Source: Wolbachia endosymbiont (group B) of Hofmannophila pseudospretella
Lineage (GTDB): Bacteria > Pseudomonadota > Alphaproteobacteria > Rickettsiales > Anaplasmataceae
Direction: 5' to 3'
NCBI RefSeq assembly: GCF_964028515.1
Contig: NZ_OZ034788.1
Span: forward strand, 1,054,001-1,118,000
Length of the DNA: 64,000 nucleotides
The position numbers were made by a program, and so were the translations under genes. The first letter of the stretch is position 1, and each line of letters starts with the position of its first letter. A model generated the notes under the pieces. It saw only the letters and a program-made list of their open reading frames with translations. It made no database searches and was not told where the DNA came from. Shown piece after piece: positions 37,030-47,345 of this stretch.

Positions 37030-39078
37030 GTGGTTAAAATTACTATTAATTCTAAGGAATGTGAAGTAGAGCATGGGCTCACTATAATTCAAGCTTGTGA
37101 AGTTGTGGGCGTTGAAGTTCCGCGGTTTTGTTATCATGAGCGTTTAGCAATTGCTGGTAACTGCAGAATGTGTTTAGTTGAAGTTGAGGGTGGCCCTCCA
37201 AAACCAGTAGCTTCTTGTGCAATGTCAGTTGCAGAGGGTATGGTTATTCATACCGATACTCCCAAGGTAAAAAAGGCGCGCGAAGGAGTGCTCGAGTTTT
37301 TACTAATTAATCATCCACTTGATTGTCCAATTTGTGATCAAGGTGGTGAGTGCGATTTGCAAGATATAACAATGGCTTATGGGAAAGGAATAAGCAGACT
37401 TGATGAGAATAAAAGAGCTGTGCCAAAAAAACATTTTGGTCCGCTGATTGAAACTGCAATGAATAGATGCATTCATTGTACTCGATGTGTTAGATTTTTG
37501 TCCGATGTTGCAGGTACAAATGAACTTGGAGGAATTGGCAGGGGAGAAAATATAGAGATTAGTACTTACATAAAAAGGCATATTAGCTCTGAATTATCTG
37601 GGAATATTATAGATCTCTGCCCGGTGGGAGCTTTAACTTCAAAGCCCTATTCTTTTACAGCGCGTCCATGGGAGCTATCACATTGCGAAACTATAGATGT
37701 GCTGGATGCTGTAGGAAGCAGTATTAGAGTTGATTATCGCGGTCCTGAAGTGATGAGAATATTGCCAAGGCTTAATGAAGAAGTGAACGAAGAATGGATA
37801 TCAGACAAAACTCGCTTTGCTTACGATGGACTCAAAGTACAACGCCTCGATCGACCTTATATAAAAAAAGAGGGCAAATTAGTGCTAGCTGATTGGAGTG
37901 AGGCATTGACTTTTGCTGCAAAAAAACTAAAGGGCACGAAGCCAAACAAAATAGCTGCAATTGCAGGTGATTTAGCAGATTGTGAGTCTATGCTTCTGCT
38001 GAAGGAAGTGATGCATAAGCTTGGTTCAGTAAATCTAGACTGCAGACAGGATGGAGCAAAACTTATACCAAGTAATCGTGGATCTTATGTGTTCAATACC
38101 ACTATCGAGGGTATAGAGAATGCAGATTTGTGTCTGCTTATAAATACAAATCCCAAAGTAGAAGCACCAATTATTAATGCACGTATAAGAAAGAGGTATT
38201 TACAAGGTAATTTCACTATTGCAAATATTGGTCCTAATGTTGAATATCTATATAATGTTGAAAGATTAGGTGATGGTCCAAACGTTCTAAAAGAAATAGA
38301 AGAGGGAAATCATAAATTCTGCGAGTTACTGAGTGCGGCTCAGAACCCTATGATAATTATCGGTCAAGATGCATTAATAAGAGATGATTCTGAATCAGTT
38401 TTAGCTCTAGCTGGCAAAATTGCAGAAAAATTTAACATGACCAGAGATGACTGGAATGGCTTTAACGTACTACATAAGGCTGCAGCAAGGGTTGGTGGAC
38501 TCGATATTGGATTTGTTCCTAGCAAAGGTGGAAAAGACATTAATCAGATACTAAAGCAGGCAGAAAGTGGTGAGGTGGAAGTTGTTTATCTTCTTGGCGC
38601 AGATGAAATTGATACATCAAAATTAGAAAATACATTTGTAATTTATCAAGGACATCATGGTGATAGGGGAGCGCATATAGCAGATGTCATTCTACCTGGA
38701 GCTGCATACACAGAAAAATATGCAACTTATGTAAATACTGAAGGGCGAGTACAGAGAACAAATTTAGCTGTTTTTCCTCCTGGTGAAGCAAAGGAAGATT
38801 GGTTGATTATAAAAAATTTATCCCAATATTTGGGTCTTTCCTTGCTATATGATAGTTTATTTGATGTTAGGAAAAAATTAGACACTATTGGTCCACAGTT
38901 TAGAGATGCTGATCAAGTAGTAAAAAATAAATGGGTATCAATTGCCTGTAATGAGATCAAATTAAGTAATATCCCTTTCACTTTAAAAAAGTATGATTTT
39001 TATATGACAGACTCAATAAGTCGTGCTTCAAAAATAATGGCAGATTGTACTAAGGCTTTCCATGGACACGCTGATTAA
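37030..39078 (+). CDS. nuoG: NADH-quinone oxidoreductase subunit G
   Basis: About 682 aa from GTG 37030 (MVKITINSKECEVEHG); an in-frame ATG at 37009 would overlap the preceding gene. The N-terminal iron-sulfur region is complete: CYHERLAIAGNCRMCLVEVEGG with a later SCAM ([2Fe-2S]), HPLDCPICDQGGECDLQD, and RCIHCTRCVRF with NIIDLCPVGALTSKPY ([4Fe-4S]). The rest is the molybdopterin-oxidoreductase-like domain, which carries no cofactor in complex I. It is the electron-entry arm subunit. It overlaps nuoH by 17 bp; other nuo genes are elsewhere. Confidence 0.95.
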   Translation: MVKITINSKECEVEHGLTIIQACEVVGVEVPRFCYHERLAIAGNCRMCLVEVEGGPPKPVASCAMSVAEGMVIHTDTPKVKKAREGVLEFLLINHPLDCPICDQGGECDLQDITMAYGKGISRLDENKRAVPKKHFGPLIETAMNRCIHCTRCVRFLSDVAGTNELGGIGRGENIEISTYIKRHISSELSGNIIDLCPVGALTSKPYSFTARPWELSHCETIDVLDAVGSSIRVDYRGPEVMRILPRLNEEVNEEWISDKTRFAYDGLKVQRLDRPYIKKEGKLVLADWSEALTFAAKKLKGTKPNKIAAIAGDLADCESMLLLKEVMHKLGSVNLDCRQDGAKLIPSNRGSYVFNTTIEGIENADLCLLINTNPKVEAPIINARIRKRYLQGNFTIANIGPNVEYLYNVERLGDGPNVLKEIEEGNHKFCELLSAAQNPMIIIGQDALIRDDSESVLALAGKIAEKFNMTRDDWNGFNVLHKAAARVGGLDIGFVPSKGGKDINQILKQAESGEVEVVYLLGADEIDTSKLENTFVIYQGHHGDRGAHIADVILPGAAYTEKYATYVNTEGRVQRTNLAVFPPGEAKEDWLIIKNLSQYLGLSLLYDSLFDVRKKLDTIGPQFRDADQVVKNKWVSIACNEIKLSNIPFTLKKYDFYMTDSISRASKIMADCTKAFHGHAD

Positions 39079-40087
39079 TATCTTATTTATTTTGGTACCG
39101 TTACTGCTTTCAGTTGCATATTTGGTGTACTTTGAGCGCAAAGTTATTGGTGCAATTCAACTGAGACATGGTCCAAGTGTAGTAGGGCCATTTGGTTTAT
39201 TGCAGCCGTTTGCAGATGCTATCAAATTGATAATTAAAGAGCCGATAATACCATTTAGAGCAAACACCATACTGTTTATTATGGCTCCAATGCTCACCTT
39301 TATTTTAGCATTAATTGCCTGGGCAGTTATACCGTTTGGAGCTGAAATAATTACAGAAAACGGACAACAGATAGTAATCCCTAAGGTAATAGCAAATATT
39401 AATGTTGGAGTGCTTTATGTGCTAGCTGTATCCTCTTTGGGAATATATGGCATTATCATTGCGGGCTGGTCGAGTAATTCCAATTATGCATTCCTTGGCG
39501 CTATAAGGTCAACTGCTCAAATGATTTCATATGAAGTTTCAATAGGTCTAATAGTTGCTACAGTTGTTATTACAACTGGTACGTTGAATCTCGCAGAGAT
39601 GGTGGTAGCGAAACATAATATGCCATTTTGGATTGATTTGCTGATGATGCCTATAGGAATAATATTTTTTATTTCTTTGCTTGCCGAAACTAATCGTCAC
39701 CCATTTGACTTACCAGAAGCTGAAGCAGAGCTTGTCTCTGGGTATAATGTCGAGTATTCATCAATGCCTTTTGCTCTCTTTTTCTTGGGAGAATACGCAA
39801 ACATGATTTTAGCAAGTGCTATGATGACAATATTCTTTCTAGGAGGATGGTATCCCCCATTAGAGCTTAGTTTACTGTATAAAATTTCAGGTTTGATTTG
39901 GTTCGTCTTGAAAATAATTTTATTATTGTTCATATTTATTTGGATTAGAGCTACAATACCTCGCTATCGTTATGATCAATTAATGCGTCTTGGTTGGAAA
40001 GTATTTTTGCCAATATCGGTGCTTTGGGTGATACTCATTTCAGGGGTGTTGCTTTTTACTGGGAATTTGCCTGGATCCAATGTTTAA
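39062..40087 (+). CDS. nuoH: NADH-quinone oxidoreductase subunit H
   Basis: 341 aa with about eight membrane helices. Family blocks are YFERKVIGAIQLRHGPSVVGPFGLLQPFADAIKL (residues about 23-56), the quinone-pocket loop, LAETNRHPFDLPEAEAELVSGYNVEY (about 203-228), and IWIRATIPRYRYDQLMRLGWK near the end. It joins the membrane arm to the peripheral arm and forms part of the quinone chamber. Its start lies inside the end of nuoG and its stop overlaps hemB by 8 bp. Confidence 0.96.
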   Translation: MDTLINILFILVPLLLSVAYLVYFERKVIGAIQLRHGPSVVGPFGLLQPFADAIKLIIKEPIIPFRANTILFIMAPMLTFILALIAWAVIPFGAEIITENGQQIVIPKVIANINVGVLYVLAVSSLGIYGIIIAGWSSNSNYAFLGAIRSTAQMISYEVSIGLIVATVVITTGTLNLAEMVVAKHNMPFWIDLLMMPIGIIFFISLLAETNRHPFDLPEAEAELVSGYNVEYSSMPFALFFLGEYANMILASAMMTIFFLGGWYPPLELSLLYKISGLIWFVLKIILLLFIFIWIRATIPRYRYDQLMRLGWKVFLPISVLWVILISGVLLFTGNLPGSNV

Positions 40088-41078
40088 TTTCCCAAATACA
40101 AGGTTAAGGCGTAGGCGCTCAAGTCAGTGGGTTCGCGATTTAACGAGTGAAAACACTTTATCGGTAAATGATTTGATTTTTCCTCTATTTGTTCATGATA
40201 GAAAAGAAACAATTGAGCCAATTTCTGGCTTACCAGGGGTAAAGTGTTATTCAATAGATGGATTAATTTCTATAGTTCAGAAAGCTAAGGACTCGGGGAT
40301 TAATGCTGTTGCAATTTTTCCTGTAGTTGATGGTAAACTAAAATCTGAAAACGCCGAGGAAGCGTATAATCGTGACAATTTAATCTGTAAAGCAATTTGT
40401 GCTGTAAAATCAAATGTACCGGATATTGGCATTATTGCAGACATTGCACTAGACCCATACACTACTCACGGTCATGATGGCATTTTAAAAAGCAGTAGGA
40501 TAGATGTAGAAAATGACGAGACTGTGTCAGCATTATGTAAGCAAGCACTTGTTTTAGCAAAAGCAGGATGCGATATAGTTGCTCCTTCTGATATGATGGA
40601 TGGCAGGATAGGAAAAATAAGAAAAACATTGGATGATAATAACTTTCAGAATGTCTCAATATTGTCCTATGCAGTAAAGTACTGTTCTAGCTTCTATGCG
40701 CCGTTCAGGCAAGTTGTCGGTTCGTGCGCATCATCAAATTTCATCGACAAAAGTGGTTATCAAATGGATTATAGAAATGCACGTGAAGCAATCTGCGAAA
40801 TCGAAATGGATATAGATGAAGGTGCAGATTTTATTATGATAAAGCCGGGTATGCCATACTTAGATGTAATAAAAACAGCAAGTGAAAAGTTTAATTTTCC
40901 GATTTTTGCTTACCAAGTAAGCGGTGAATACGCAATGATAAAAGCTGCAGCAAATAATGGCTGGCTGGATTATAACAGAGTGATTTATGAGTCCTTAATT
41001 GGTTTTAAACGTGCAGGTGCAAGTGCAATATTTACCTATGCTGCACTTGATGTTGCAAAAAATTTGGTATCTACTTAG
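40080..41078 (+). CDS. hemB: Delta-aminolevulinic acid dehydratase (porphobilinogen synthase)
   Basis: 332 aa. Active-site blocks are VAPSDMMDGRIGKIR, SYAVKYCSSFYAPFR with the first Lys, and DFIMIKPGMPYLDVI with the Schiff-base Lys. The metal site reads DIALDPYTTHGHDGI, the Asp-containing form used with magnesium, in place of the three-Cys zinc site. That form is usual in alphaproteobacteria and plants. It joins two aminolevulinate molecules to porphobilinogen in heme synthesis. The reading overlap with nuoH suggests coupling of heme supply with respiratory-chain expression, although this is inference. Confidence 0.96.
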   Translation: MFNFPNTRLRRRRSSQWVRDLTSENTLSVNDLIFPLFVHDRKETIEPISGLPGVKCYSIDGLISIVQKAKDSGINAVAIFPVVDGKLKSENAEEAYNRDNLICKAICAVKSNVPDIGIIADIALDPYTTHGHDGILKSSRIDVENDETVSALCKQALVLAKAGCDIVAPSDMMDGRIGKIRKTLDDNNFQNVSILSYAVKYCSSFYAPFRQVVGSCASSNFIDKSGYQMDYRNAREAICEIEMDIDEGADFIMIKPGMPYLDVIKTASEKFNFPIFAYQVSGEYAMIKAAANNGWLDYNRVIYESLIGFKRAGASAIFTYAALDVAKNLVST

Positions 41079-41767
41079 CAGTGTGGAACATCTAAGTAGG
41101 TAGCTGGCCGAAGTGACTTGACAAATCTTCCCACTTTCCTTATCATATCAATAAGAGTATTTATCCTTGTTTTTAATCTCTGCAGATTTAATAACAAAAA
41201 TTCAGTAAAAAACTCAGGTATATATTGGCAGATTACATAAAATTATAGCGGCTGCATGTCTTTTTTATTTTTTCTACATTTAGCCAAAACACGCTTATTT
41301 TAAGCGTTAGCACATTATTACAATGCCAATTTACATTATTATAGGGTCAAAACTCACTACTGGGGGATTCTTTTGCCTTTTTTTCGTCTGGTAAATTTTT
41401 TAATATTTATAGTTAAAGCTTCAGGCCAGCGCGTGACCAGTTCTTATTACCTGTTCTGGGTCCCAGTACTGGGATGATGCCATCATAGAGATCAGCCACT
41501 TGAATGATGCCCATATTTCAGTACGTATAACGGTGTTATTCCATAGTTTGAGATCAGATGTAAGAATATTGAAGATGTCATTCCAGTACTGGAATCTAGA
41601 AAAAAAGAGCCAATCCCTGGGCACTGGGATGACGATAGAAGGGGCAACGGTTATTGCTAAACTTAGATCGTTTTTAATTATTTGCCTTTTTTCTATGCAA
41701 GAAGTGTATTGATAAGTCCATTACAATTCAGTATTGTGAAAAATATAAGTCAAGTGTTAGTTAGGAC
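41079..41767. repeat. Intergenic region with dispersed hairpin repeats
   Basis: No gene is supportable here. Near 41108-41158 the minus strand carries GAAAGTGGGAAGATTTGTCAAG, a motif shared with 3708 and 56195. Between 41425 and 41640 are perfect palindromes TCCCAGTACTGGGA (41461-41474) and ATTCCAGTACTGGAAT (41580-41595), followed by GGAATCTAGAAAAAA and a degenerate ATCCC/GGGAT unit (41613-41630). The same words recur at 48.7-48.9 kb and 50.0-50.1 kb. These look like a Wolbachia palindromic repeat family rather than coding sequence. Confidence 0.7.
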
Positions 41768-42526
41768 ATGGGGATTTTTTTTCAATTTTTGGGTAAGGTG
41801 CTAGGCAAGGTTTTTCCTGCCAAAATAGTAAGCTCTTTTTTAGGAGTAGGATATTTACCGGGTTGGCAGCATTATTGGTCTTCTTTTCTAATATTATTTA
41901 TTACCGACATTATATTAATGCTTACATACGGAGGTGATTTTATACTATATAAAATGCCGAATTCAGGCATAGTTGTAGCTGCTATTTTTACCAAGCTAGC
42001 AATAGTTATGTTAGTGCTGCAATTAGTTGGCATATCTATTTTTCATACTCAAGATCCTTCAGCCAGCAGTGATGAGAATATAGTAATACAAATAGCATCA
42101 GGACAGGTGATGACTGTTGCGCTTTCGATGCCGGCAATAATGTCAATTTATTATATTGTAAGTAAATTCTATTTAGGTATATGCAAGGCAATACTTCAAT
42201 GTCCATTTTGGTTTAATGATCTTATGCATTTGTTCTTTTTCTTTATAATACCTTATTTATTTTTTAATATTGTAGAAGTAATAAAACCATGGCCGATAAG
42301 TACGATACAGCTTAGTTATAACAATACAATATCAATCACATTTGAAGGGATTTTTCATGTGTTTTATGCAGTGATTTTATTGTACTTGACTGCATTTATA
42401 TTCTGCGATCTGACTATGCATGATGCGATTGTCTTGAATAAAAGCATATTTGAGTATGTAAAAGAAAGTTCAATAGCCTTAAGTGACTATTTCCATGGCA
42501 CTATTAAAACACTATTAAAAAAATAA
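41768..42526 (+). CDS. Multi-pass membrane protein, possibly Yip1-like
   Basis: A 252-aa hydrophobic protein with about five membrane segments, for example SSFLILFITDIILMLTY, IFTKLAIVMLVLQLVGISIF, VMTVALSMPAIMSIYYIV, LMHLFFFFIIPYLFFNIV and IFHVFYAVILLYLTAFIFCD. The N-terminal GKVFPAKIVSSFLGVGYLPGW precedes the first helix and the short C-terminus is polar. The helix spacing recalls the bacterial Yip1 family but no diagnostic motif is visible. It stands between the repeat region and glyQ, with about 55 bp to glyQ. Confidence 0.7.
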   Translation: MGIFFQFLGKVLGKVFPAKIVSSFLGVGYLPGWQHYWSSFLILFITDIILMLTYGGDFILYKMPNSGIVVAAIFTKLAIVMLVLQLVGISIFHTQDPSASSDENIVIQIASGQVMTVALSMPAIMSIYYIVSKFYLGICKAILQCPFWFNDLMHLFFFFIIPYLFFNIVEVIKPWPISTIQLSYNNTISITFEGIFHVFYAVILLYLTAFIFCDLTMHDAIVLNKSIFEYVKESSIALSDYFHGTIKTLLKK

Positions 42527-42581
42527 GTATAGAATAGTACTTATTTGCTTATATATTTAGTTTAAAAGATATACAGTTTGC

Positions 42582-43421
42582 GTGAATCTACAGGATATAA
42601 TAAAGGGGCTACAAGATTTTTGGGCTGATGAAGGATGTGTTATACTTCACCCATATACGTCTGAAGTTGGAGCTGGAACACTACATCCTGCAACAATCAT
42701 GTCAGCGATTGACGAAAAATCAACAAAAATTGCATATCTGCAACCAGTAATAAGACCTGCAGACGGACGCTATGGCGACAACCCTAATCGCTTATATCAG
42801 CATCATCAATACCAAGTTATAATAAAACCATCTGGCAGCAATTTGCAAGATGTTTACTTAAATAGCTTAAAAGCTCTTGGTGTATCGACAAAAGAATATG
42901 ATATTAAGTTTATTGAAGATGATTGGGAAAACCCAAGTGTTGGTGCATCCGGTCTTGGCTGGGAGGTTACATGCAACGGAATGGAAGTAACACAACTTAC
43001 TTATATACAGCAAGTGGGAAGTATTGACTGCAGAATAATTCCTGGTGAAGTAGCATATGGGTTAGAGCGTTTAGCAATGTGCATACAGGGTGTAGATAAT
43101 GTTTACGACATAATGTGGAATGATAGTGGTGTAACTTACGGAGATATTTTCAAACAAAGAGAGTATGAGTTTTCTTACCTGGCACTTGATTATTATGATA
43201 CTAAAGTAGTACAACGGCAGTTTGAGGACACAGAAAAACTGTGTAAATTCCTTATCGAAAAAGAATTGCCAGTAGCAGCTTATGACCAATGTATTAAAAC
43301 TAGCCATCTACTTAATCTACTTGATGCAAGAGGTGTGCTTGGTGTGAATGAACGTACAGCCTATATTGGTAGAGTGAGAGAGTTAACAAAAAAATGCTGT
43401 GAATTATATAGAGCGAAGTAG
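42582..43421 (+). CDS. glyQ: Glycyl-tRNA synthetase alpha subunit
   Basis: 279 aa, GTG start. It carries the catalytic class II core: LQDIIKGLQDFWADEGCVILHPYTSEVGAGTLHPAT at the start, YLQPVIRPADGRYGDNPNRLYQHHQYQVIIKPS (motif 2 region), FIEDDWENPSVGASGLGWEVTCNGMEVTQ and GLERLAMCIQGVDN (motif 3). It works as an alpha2-beta2 enzyme with GlyS, encoded three bases downstream. Length and order are standard. Confidence 0.97.
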   Translation: MNLQDIIKGLQDFWADEGCVILHPYTSEVGAGTLHPATIMSAIDEKSTKIAYLQPVIRPADGRYGDNPNRLYQHHQYQVIIKPSGSNLQDVYLNSLKALGVSTKEYDIKFIEDDWENPSVGASGLGWEVTCNGMEVTQLTYIQQVGSIDCRIIPGEVAYGLERLAMCIQGVDNVYDIMWNDSGVTYGDIFKQREYEFSYLALDYYDTKVVQRQFEDTEKLCKFLIEKELPVAAYDQCIKTSHLLNLLDARGVLGVNERTAYIGRVRELTKKCCELYRAK

Positions 43422-43424
43422 AAT

Positions 43425-45533
43425 ATGTTGTCACAATTATTGTTTGAATGTCTTTCAGAAGAAATTCCATCAAGAATGCAGAATTCATCTGCAGCTCAGG
43501 TTAAGAGCTATATCATTAATGCTTTTAGTAAAAATAATGTGAAATTTGCATCTATAGAAGTTTATGTGACTGCACGTCGCATTGCTCTTTTTATTGATGG
43601 CATAAGTGCTTTGGAGCTAAAAGATTCTAACAATGAGATTAAAGGACCAAGAGTTAATGCACCGAAAAGTGCTATCGAAGGTTTTTTGAGAAAAAATCGG
43701 AAAGGTGAAGAAGATTTACTCATTCGCAAAGTAAACGATGAAGATTTTTACTTCATTAAGAGAGAAAGCTGCTTATTTAACATCAGCGGGTTTCTCAAAA
43801 ATCAACTGGAGGAAATGCTAAAAAACTTTTCTTGGCCAAAGAGTATGAGATGGAGTGAAAGAAAAGAGAGATGGGTTAGACCAATTAAAAATATTCTATG
43901 TATTTTAAATGACGAAATAATACCCATATCTTTTGCAGGGGTTACAGCATGCAACGTGACGTATGGTCATAGGTTTCTTTCAGGTGATGCAGTACTTACT
44001 GTTAAAACACCCAAAGACTATTTTGAATTGTTAGAAAAAAATAATGTCATTCTCCAGTTGGACAAAAGAAAGCAATTTATACTAGATCAGATTAATAAGT
44101 TTACAAAAGAGGAGAACTTACAACTTGAAAAAAATGATTATTTACTTAATGAATTGGCAGGGCTTATAGAGTGGCCAATAGTATTATTTGGTAAAGTAAA
44201 ATCATCAGAGTTACCGAAGGAAGTAATACTTAGTATAATTAACATGCAGCAAAAGTATCTTGCTTTAAGTAATGGACAGAAAATTTCACATTTTGTTACT
44301 GTTGTAAATGTTAACAATAATGAAGTTGTCAAAGGTCATGAAAGAATATTAGAAGCACGTCTTGCTGATGCCCAATTTTTGATGTCTCAAGACAAAAAGG
44401 AAAACCTAGATTACTATGTCAAAAAATTGAGCTCTATTTCATTTCATGCTTCGCTCGGTAGCGTAGAAGAAAAAGTGAAGCGTATTATTACTCTGTCAAA
44501 GTATGTAGCGATATTTATTCCACATGCTTCACTAATTAAAGTTGAACGTGCTGCATATTTAGCAAAGGCAGATCTTGCAACGTTGATAGTAAAAGAATTT
44601 CCGGGATTGCAAGGAATAATGAGTGGATATTACGCTTCTTACTTTCAAGAAGATAAAGAAGTAGTAGAAGCTATAACTGAGCACTATAAGCCAATCGGAT
44701 CGGAACAAGAATGCCCTAAATCTCCTACTGCGATTGCTGTAGCTATTGTAGACAAAATGGATAGTTTGGTTGGTTTAATTGCAGCAGGTGAGAAAATCTC
44801 TGGTTCGTATGATCAGTTTGGTTTGCGGAGAATGACAATTGGTATAATTAGAACAATACTTGAAAATAATTTGCATATTCCAATTAGGCTACTGATAGAT
44901 AAGTCAGTATCTTTATGTTCAAGACTTCTCTTTAATAAAAATACAACACCAGTTGATAAGCCAAATGAAAAACAAATTTCAGAGCTAGTATTTAAATTTT
45001 GCTTAGAGAGGTTCAAGGTTATTTTAAAAAATAGAAATATAAGGCAAGATATTGTAGATTCAATAATATATAAAATCGATATTAATGATCTGCTGACAGC
45101 AGAAAAGCAAACTGTTATATTGGATCGTTATCTTAGTACGCCAGAAGGTGAACAGGTTCTAAGCACTTATAAAAGAGCCAGTAACATGATGAGCAAAGTG
45201 AGAAAAAGTGATGGCACTACTTATAATGCATCTTACAGTAAGAAGTTTTTGATTGAAAATGAGGAGATTGCGCTATCAAATTGTGCTATAGCTGCTTGTA
45301 AAAACATAAAACAAGCGATAGAAAATAACGACTTTAATACAGCGCTTGATGAACTTGCTCGTTTTGCTCCATTTATCAATCAATTTATGGACAGTGTAAA
45401 GATTAACTGTGATTCTAATGAGCTTAGAATAAACAGGTTATCTTTGCTTGCAAATGTTGTTTCTACCTTTCATTTAGTAGCAGAGTTTAACCTTATACAG
45501 GTTAAACAATTGATAAATGCTCAGGCAATATAA
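43425..45533 (+). CDS. glyS: Glycyl-tRNA synthetase beta subunit
   Basis: A 702-aa tRNA-recognition subunit. It begins LLFECLSEEIPSRMQ, and has FSWPKSMRWSERKERWVRPIKNIL, RFLSGDAV, DAQFLMSQDKKENL, SLGSVEEKVKRI and FPGLQGIMSGYYA followed by EHYKPIGSEQECPKSPTAIAVAIVDKMDSLVGLIAAGEKISGSYDQFGLRR, which are conserved GlyS blocks with HD-like character. The C-terminal anticodon-binding domain ends before the uvrC overlap. The last 17 bases overlap uvrC. Confidence 0.96.
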   Translation: MLSQLLFECLSEEIPSRMQNSSAAQVKSYIINAFSKNNVKFASIEVYVTARRIALFIDGISALELKDSNNEIKGPRVNAPKSAIEGFLRKNRKGEEDLLIRKVNDEDFYFIKRESCLFNISGFLKNQLEEMLKNFSWPKSMRWSERKERWVRPIKNILCILNDEIIPISFAGVTACNVTYGHRFLSGDAVLTVKTPKDYFELLEKNNVILQLDKRKQFILDQINKFTKEENLQLEKNDYLLNELAGLIEWPIVLFGKVKSSELPKEVILSIINMQQKYLALSNGQKISHFVTVVNVNNNEVVKGHERILEARLADAQFLMSQDKKENLDYYVKKLSSISFHASLGSVEEKVKRIITLSKYVAIFIPHASLIKVERAAYLAKADLATLIVKEFPGLQGIMSGYYASYFQEDKEVVEAITEHYKPIGSEQECPKSPTAIAVAIVDKMDSLVGLIAAGEKISGSYDQFGLRRMTIGIIRTILENNLHIPIRLLIDKSVSLCSRLLFNKNTTPVDKPNEKQISELVFKFCLERFKVILKNRNIRQDIVDSIIYKIDINDLLTAEKQTVILDRYLSTPEGEQVLSTYKRASNMMSKVRKSDGTTYNASYSKKFLIENEEIALSNCAIAACKNIKQAIENNDFNTALDELARFAPFINQFMDSVKINCDSNELRINRLSLLANVVSTFHLVAEFNLIQVKQLINAQAI

Positions 45534-47334
45534 GGAACAAATCAAATCATCTCCACAATCCTGTGGCGTTTATAAGATGGTTGGAGATAAGAATAAGGTT
45601 TTATACATTGGTAAAGCAAAAAACTTGAAGTCGAGGTTATCCGACTACCTTCAATTCGAAAACCTTTCTGAACGAATCAGAGTAATGATCTCACAGGTTA
45701 TTAAGGTTGAAATATTCATCACTGAGAATGAAATCGAAGCATTGCTTCTTGAAGCACAGTTAATAAAATCGTTAAAACCATCTTATAATATTTTGCTTAG
45801 GGATGGAAAATCTTATCCTTATATAACAATTTCTAAGCATGATTATCCAAGGATAGCAAAATATAGAGGTAAGTTTAAGAAGAATGAGTTTCATTACTAC
45901 GGCCCTTTTCCATCTGCTGCTGCTGTTAAGAACACTATATTATCATTGCAAAAAGCTTTTCTCTTAAGAGTATGTTCAGATCAATATTTCTCTTCAACAA
46001 AAAGACCATGTCTTGAGTATCAAGTTAAGCGCTGTTCAGCACCATGCGTAGATAAAATTACAAAAGATGATTACTGCAAATCAGTAAAACAAGCACAAGA
46101 TACTCTGCTAGGAAGGAATAAAGAAGTGCAAAGACAGCTATTTTCTACAATGGAAAAGTGCAGTAGGGAGATGAATTACGAGCTTGCTGCTGTCTATAGA
46201 GATCGATTGAAATTTCTTCAGCAAATTCAAATGCAGCCAATGGATTTTTCTTTTGAAGAAGATGCAGATTTCTTTAGCGTTGTACGTGAGGCAGACTTAG
46301 CATGCATTGGTGTACTATCTTTCAGAGATAAAGGTAACTATGGAAGCATTCCTTACTTCATTGAGAATTGTAGTGATCATCCAAATGATAAAATTTTATC
46401 CACCTTTTTGGTCAATTTGTATAATCCAGTTAGCACACCACCAGCACAAATTTACGTTCCCGATTTTATTAAGGATAAGGAAATTATAGAACAAGCACTT
46501 TATGCTCTTACTCAAAAATCAATAAAAGTTTTGTATGCGAAAAATAGTAAAGAGCGTGATTTGTTGAATTTTATTTACAATAATTCTAAGCATAGCCTAG
46601 AGCAGAAGATTACTGATTATAGAAATAACCTAGAAAAGCTCGAAGAGCTTAGGAAGATTTTCTCGTTACCAAATATTCCAAAGCGTATCGAGGTTTATGA
46701 TAATAGCCATATATCTGGAAATCAACAAGTTGGTGTGATGATTGTTGTAGGGCAGGAAGGTTTTTTAAAAAGTGAATACAAAAAATTTACTATAAAAGAA
46801 GAAATTTCAGGTGATGACTATAAAATGATGAGAGAAGTGCTGACTAGACGTTTCTCTGGCAATATAAAAGATATAATCCCTGATTTTTTACTGATTGATG
46901 GCGGTCCAGGACATGTTTCCATAGTGCAGAATGTATTGGAAATATTGAATATAAAAGTTCCTTTTGCTTGTATGGCAAAGGGTCATGATCGTAATGCAGG
47001 AAATGAAAGATTTTATGTGCCAAGCAGAGAAGAATTTACTCTAGCAAGTGACAGCAAGGTCATGCTTTATTTACAATTACTGCGTAATGAAGCTCATCGT
47101 TTTGCAATAACTTCGCATAGAAAAAAACGCGATAAACAATTTTTTGCTTCACAATTAAGCAAAATATCCGGTGTTGGCAGTAAAAGAAAGAAGGCACTCA
47201 TGTCTCATTTTGGTTCGGTAGAAAACATAAGCAAAGCTTCTCTAGCTGAAATTCAAAACGTACCTGGAATTAGTAAAGGTTTAGCAGAAATCATTCTTCA
47301 ACACGTAAATTCTAAGAAAGGTACTCCTAAATAG
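45517..47334 (+). CDS. uvrC: Excinuclease ABC subunit C
   Basis: A 605-aa nucleotide excision repair nuclease. The N-terminal GIY-YIG domain reads CGVYKMVGDKNKVLYIGKAKNLKSRL (residues about 14-38) and makes the 3' incision. A Cys-rich linker (CLEYQVKRCSAPCVDKI), a UVR motif for UvrB binding (about 198-232), an RNase H-like nuclease (VYDNSHISGNQQVGVMIV, LLIDGGPGH) for the 5' incision and C-terminal helix-hairpin-helix motifs (KISGVGSKRKKALMSHFGS) follow. It overlaps glyS by 17 bp, so the synthetase and repair genes probably share a transcript. Confidence 0.96.
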   Translation: MLRQYKEQIKSSPQSCGVYKMVGDKNKVLYIGKAKNLKSRLSDYLQFENLSERIRVMISQVIKVEIFITENEIEALLLEAQLIKSLKPSYNILLRDGKSYPYITISKHDYPRIAKYRGKFKKNEFHYYGPFPSAAAVKNTILSLQKAFLLRVCSDQYFSSTKRPCLEYQVKRCSAPCVDKITKDDYCKSVKQAQDTLLGRNKEVQRQLFSTMEKCSREMNYELAAVYRDRLKFLQQIQMQPMDFSFEEDADFFSVVREADLACIGVLSFRDKGNYGSIPYFIENCSDHPNDKILSTFLVNLYNPVSTPPAQIYVPDFIKDKEIIEQALYALTQKSIKVLYAKNSKERDLLNFIYNNSKHSLEQKITDYRNNLEKLEELRKIFSLPNIPKRIEVYDNSHISGNQQVGVMIVVGQEGFLKSEYKKFTIKEEISGDDYKMMREVLTRRFSGNIKDIIPDFLLIDGGPGHVSIVQNVLEILNIKVPFACMAKGHDRNAGNERFYVPSREEFTLASDSKVMLYLQLLRNEAHRFAITSHRKKRDKQFFASQLSKISGVGSKRKKALMSHFGSVENISKASLAEIQNVPGISKGLAEIILQHVNSKKGTPK

Positions 47335-47345
47335 GTACTCTAAAA

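Noticed and set aside
41421..41624. A 67-codon minus-strand frame in the hairpin-repeat region
   Set aside because: It is made of palindromic repeat sequence and has no homologous look or ribosome-binding site.
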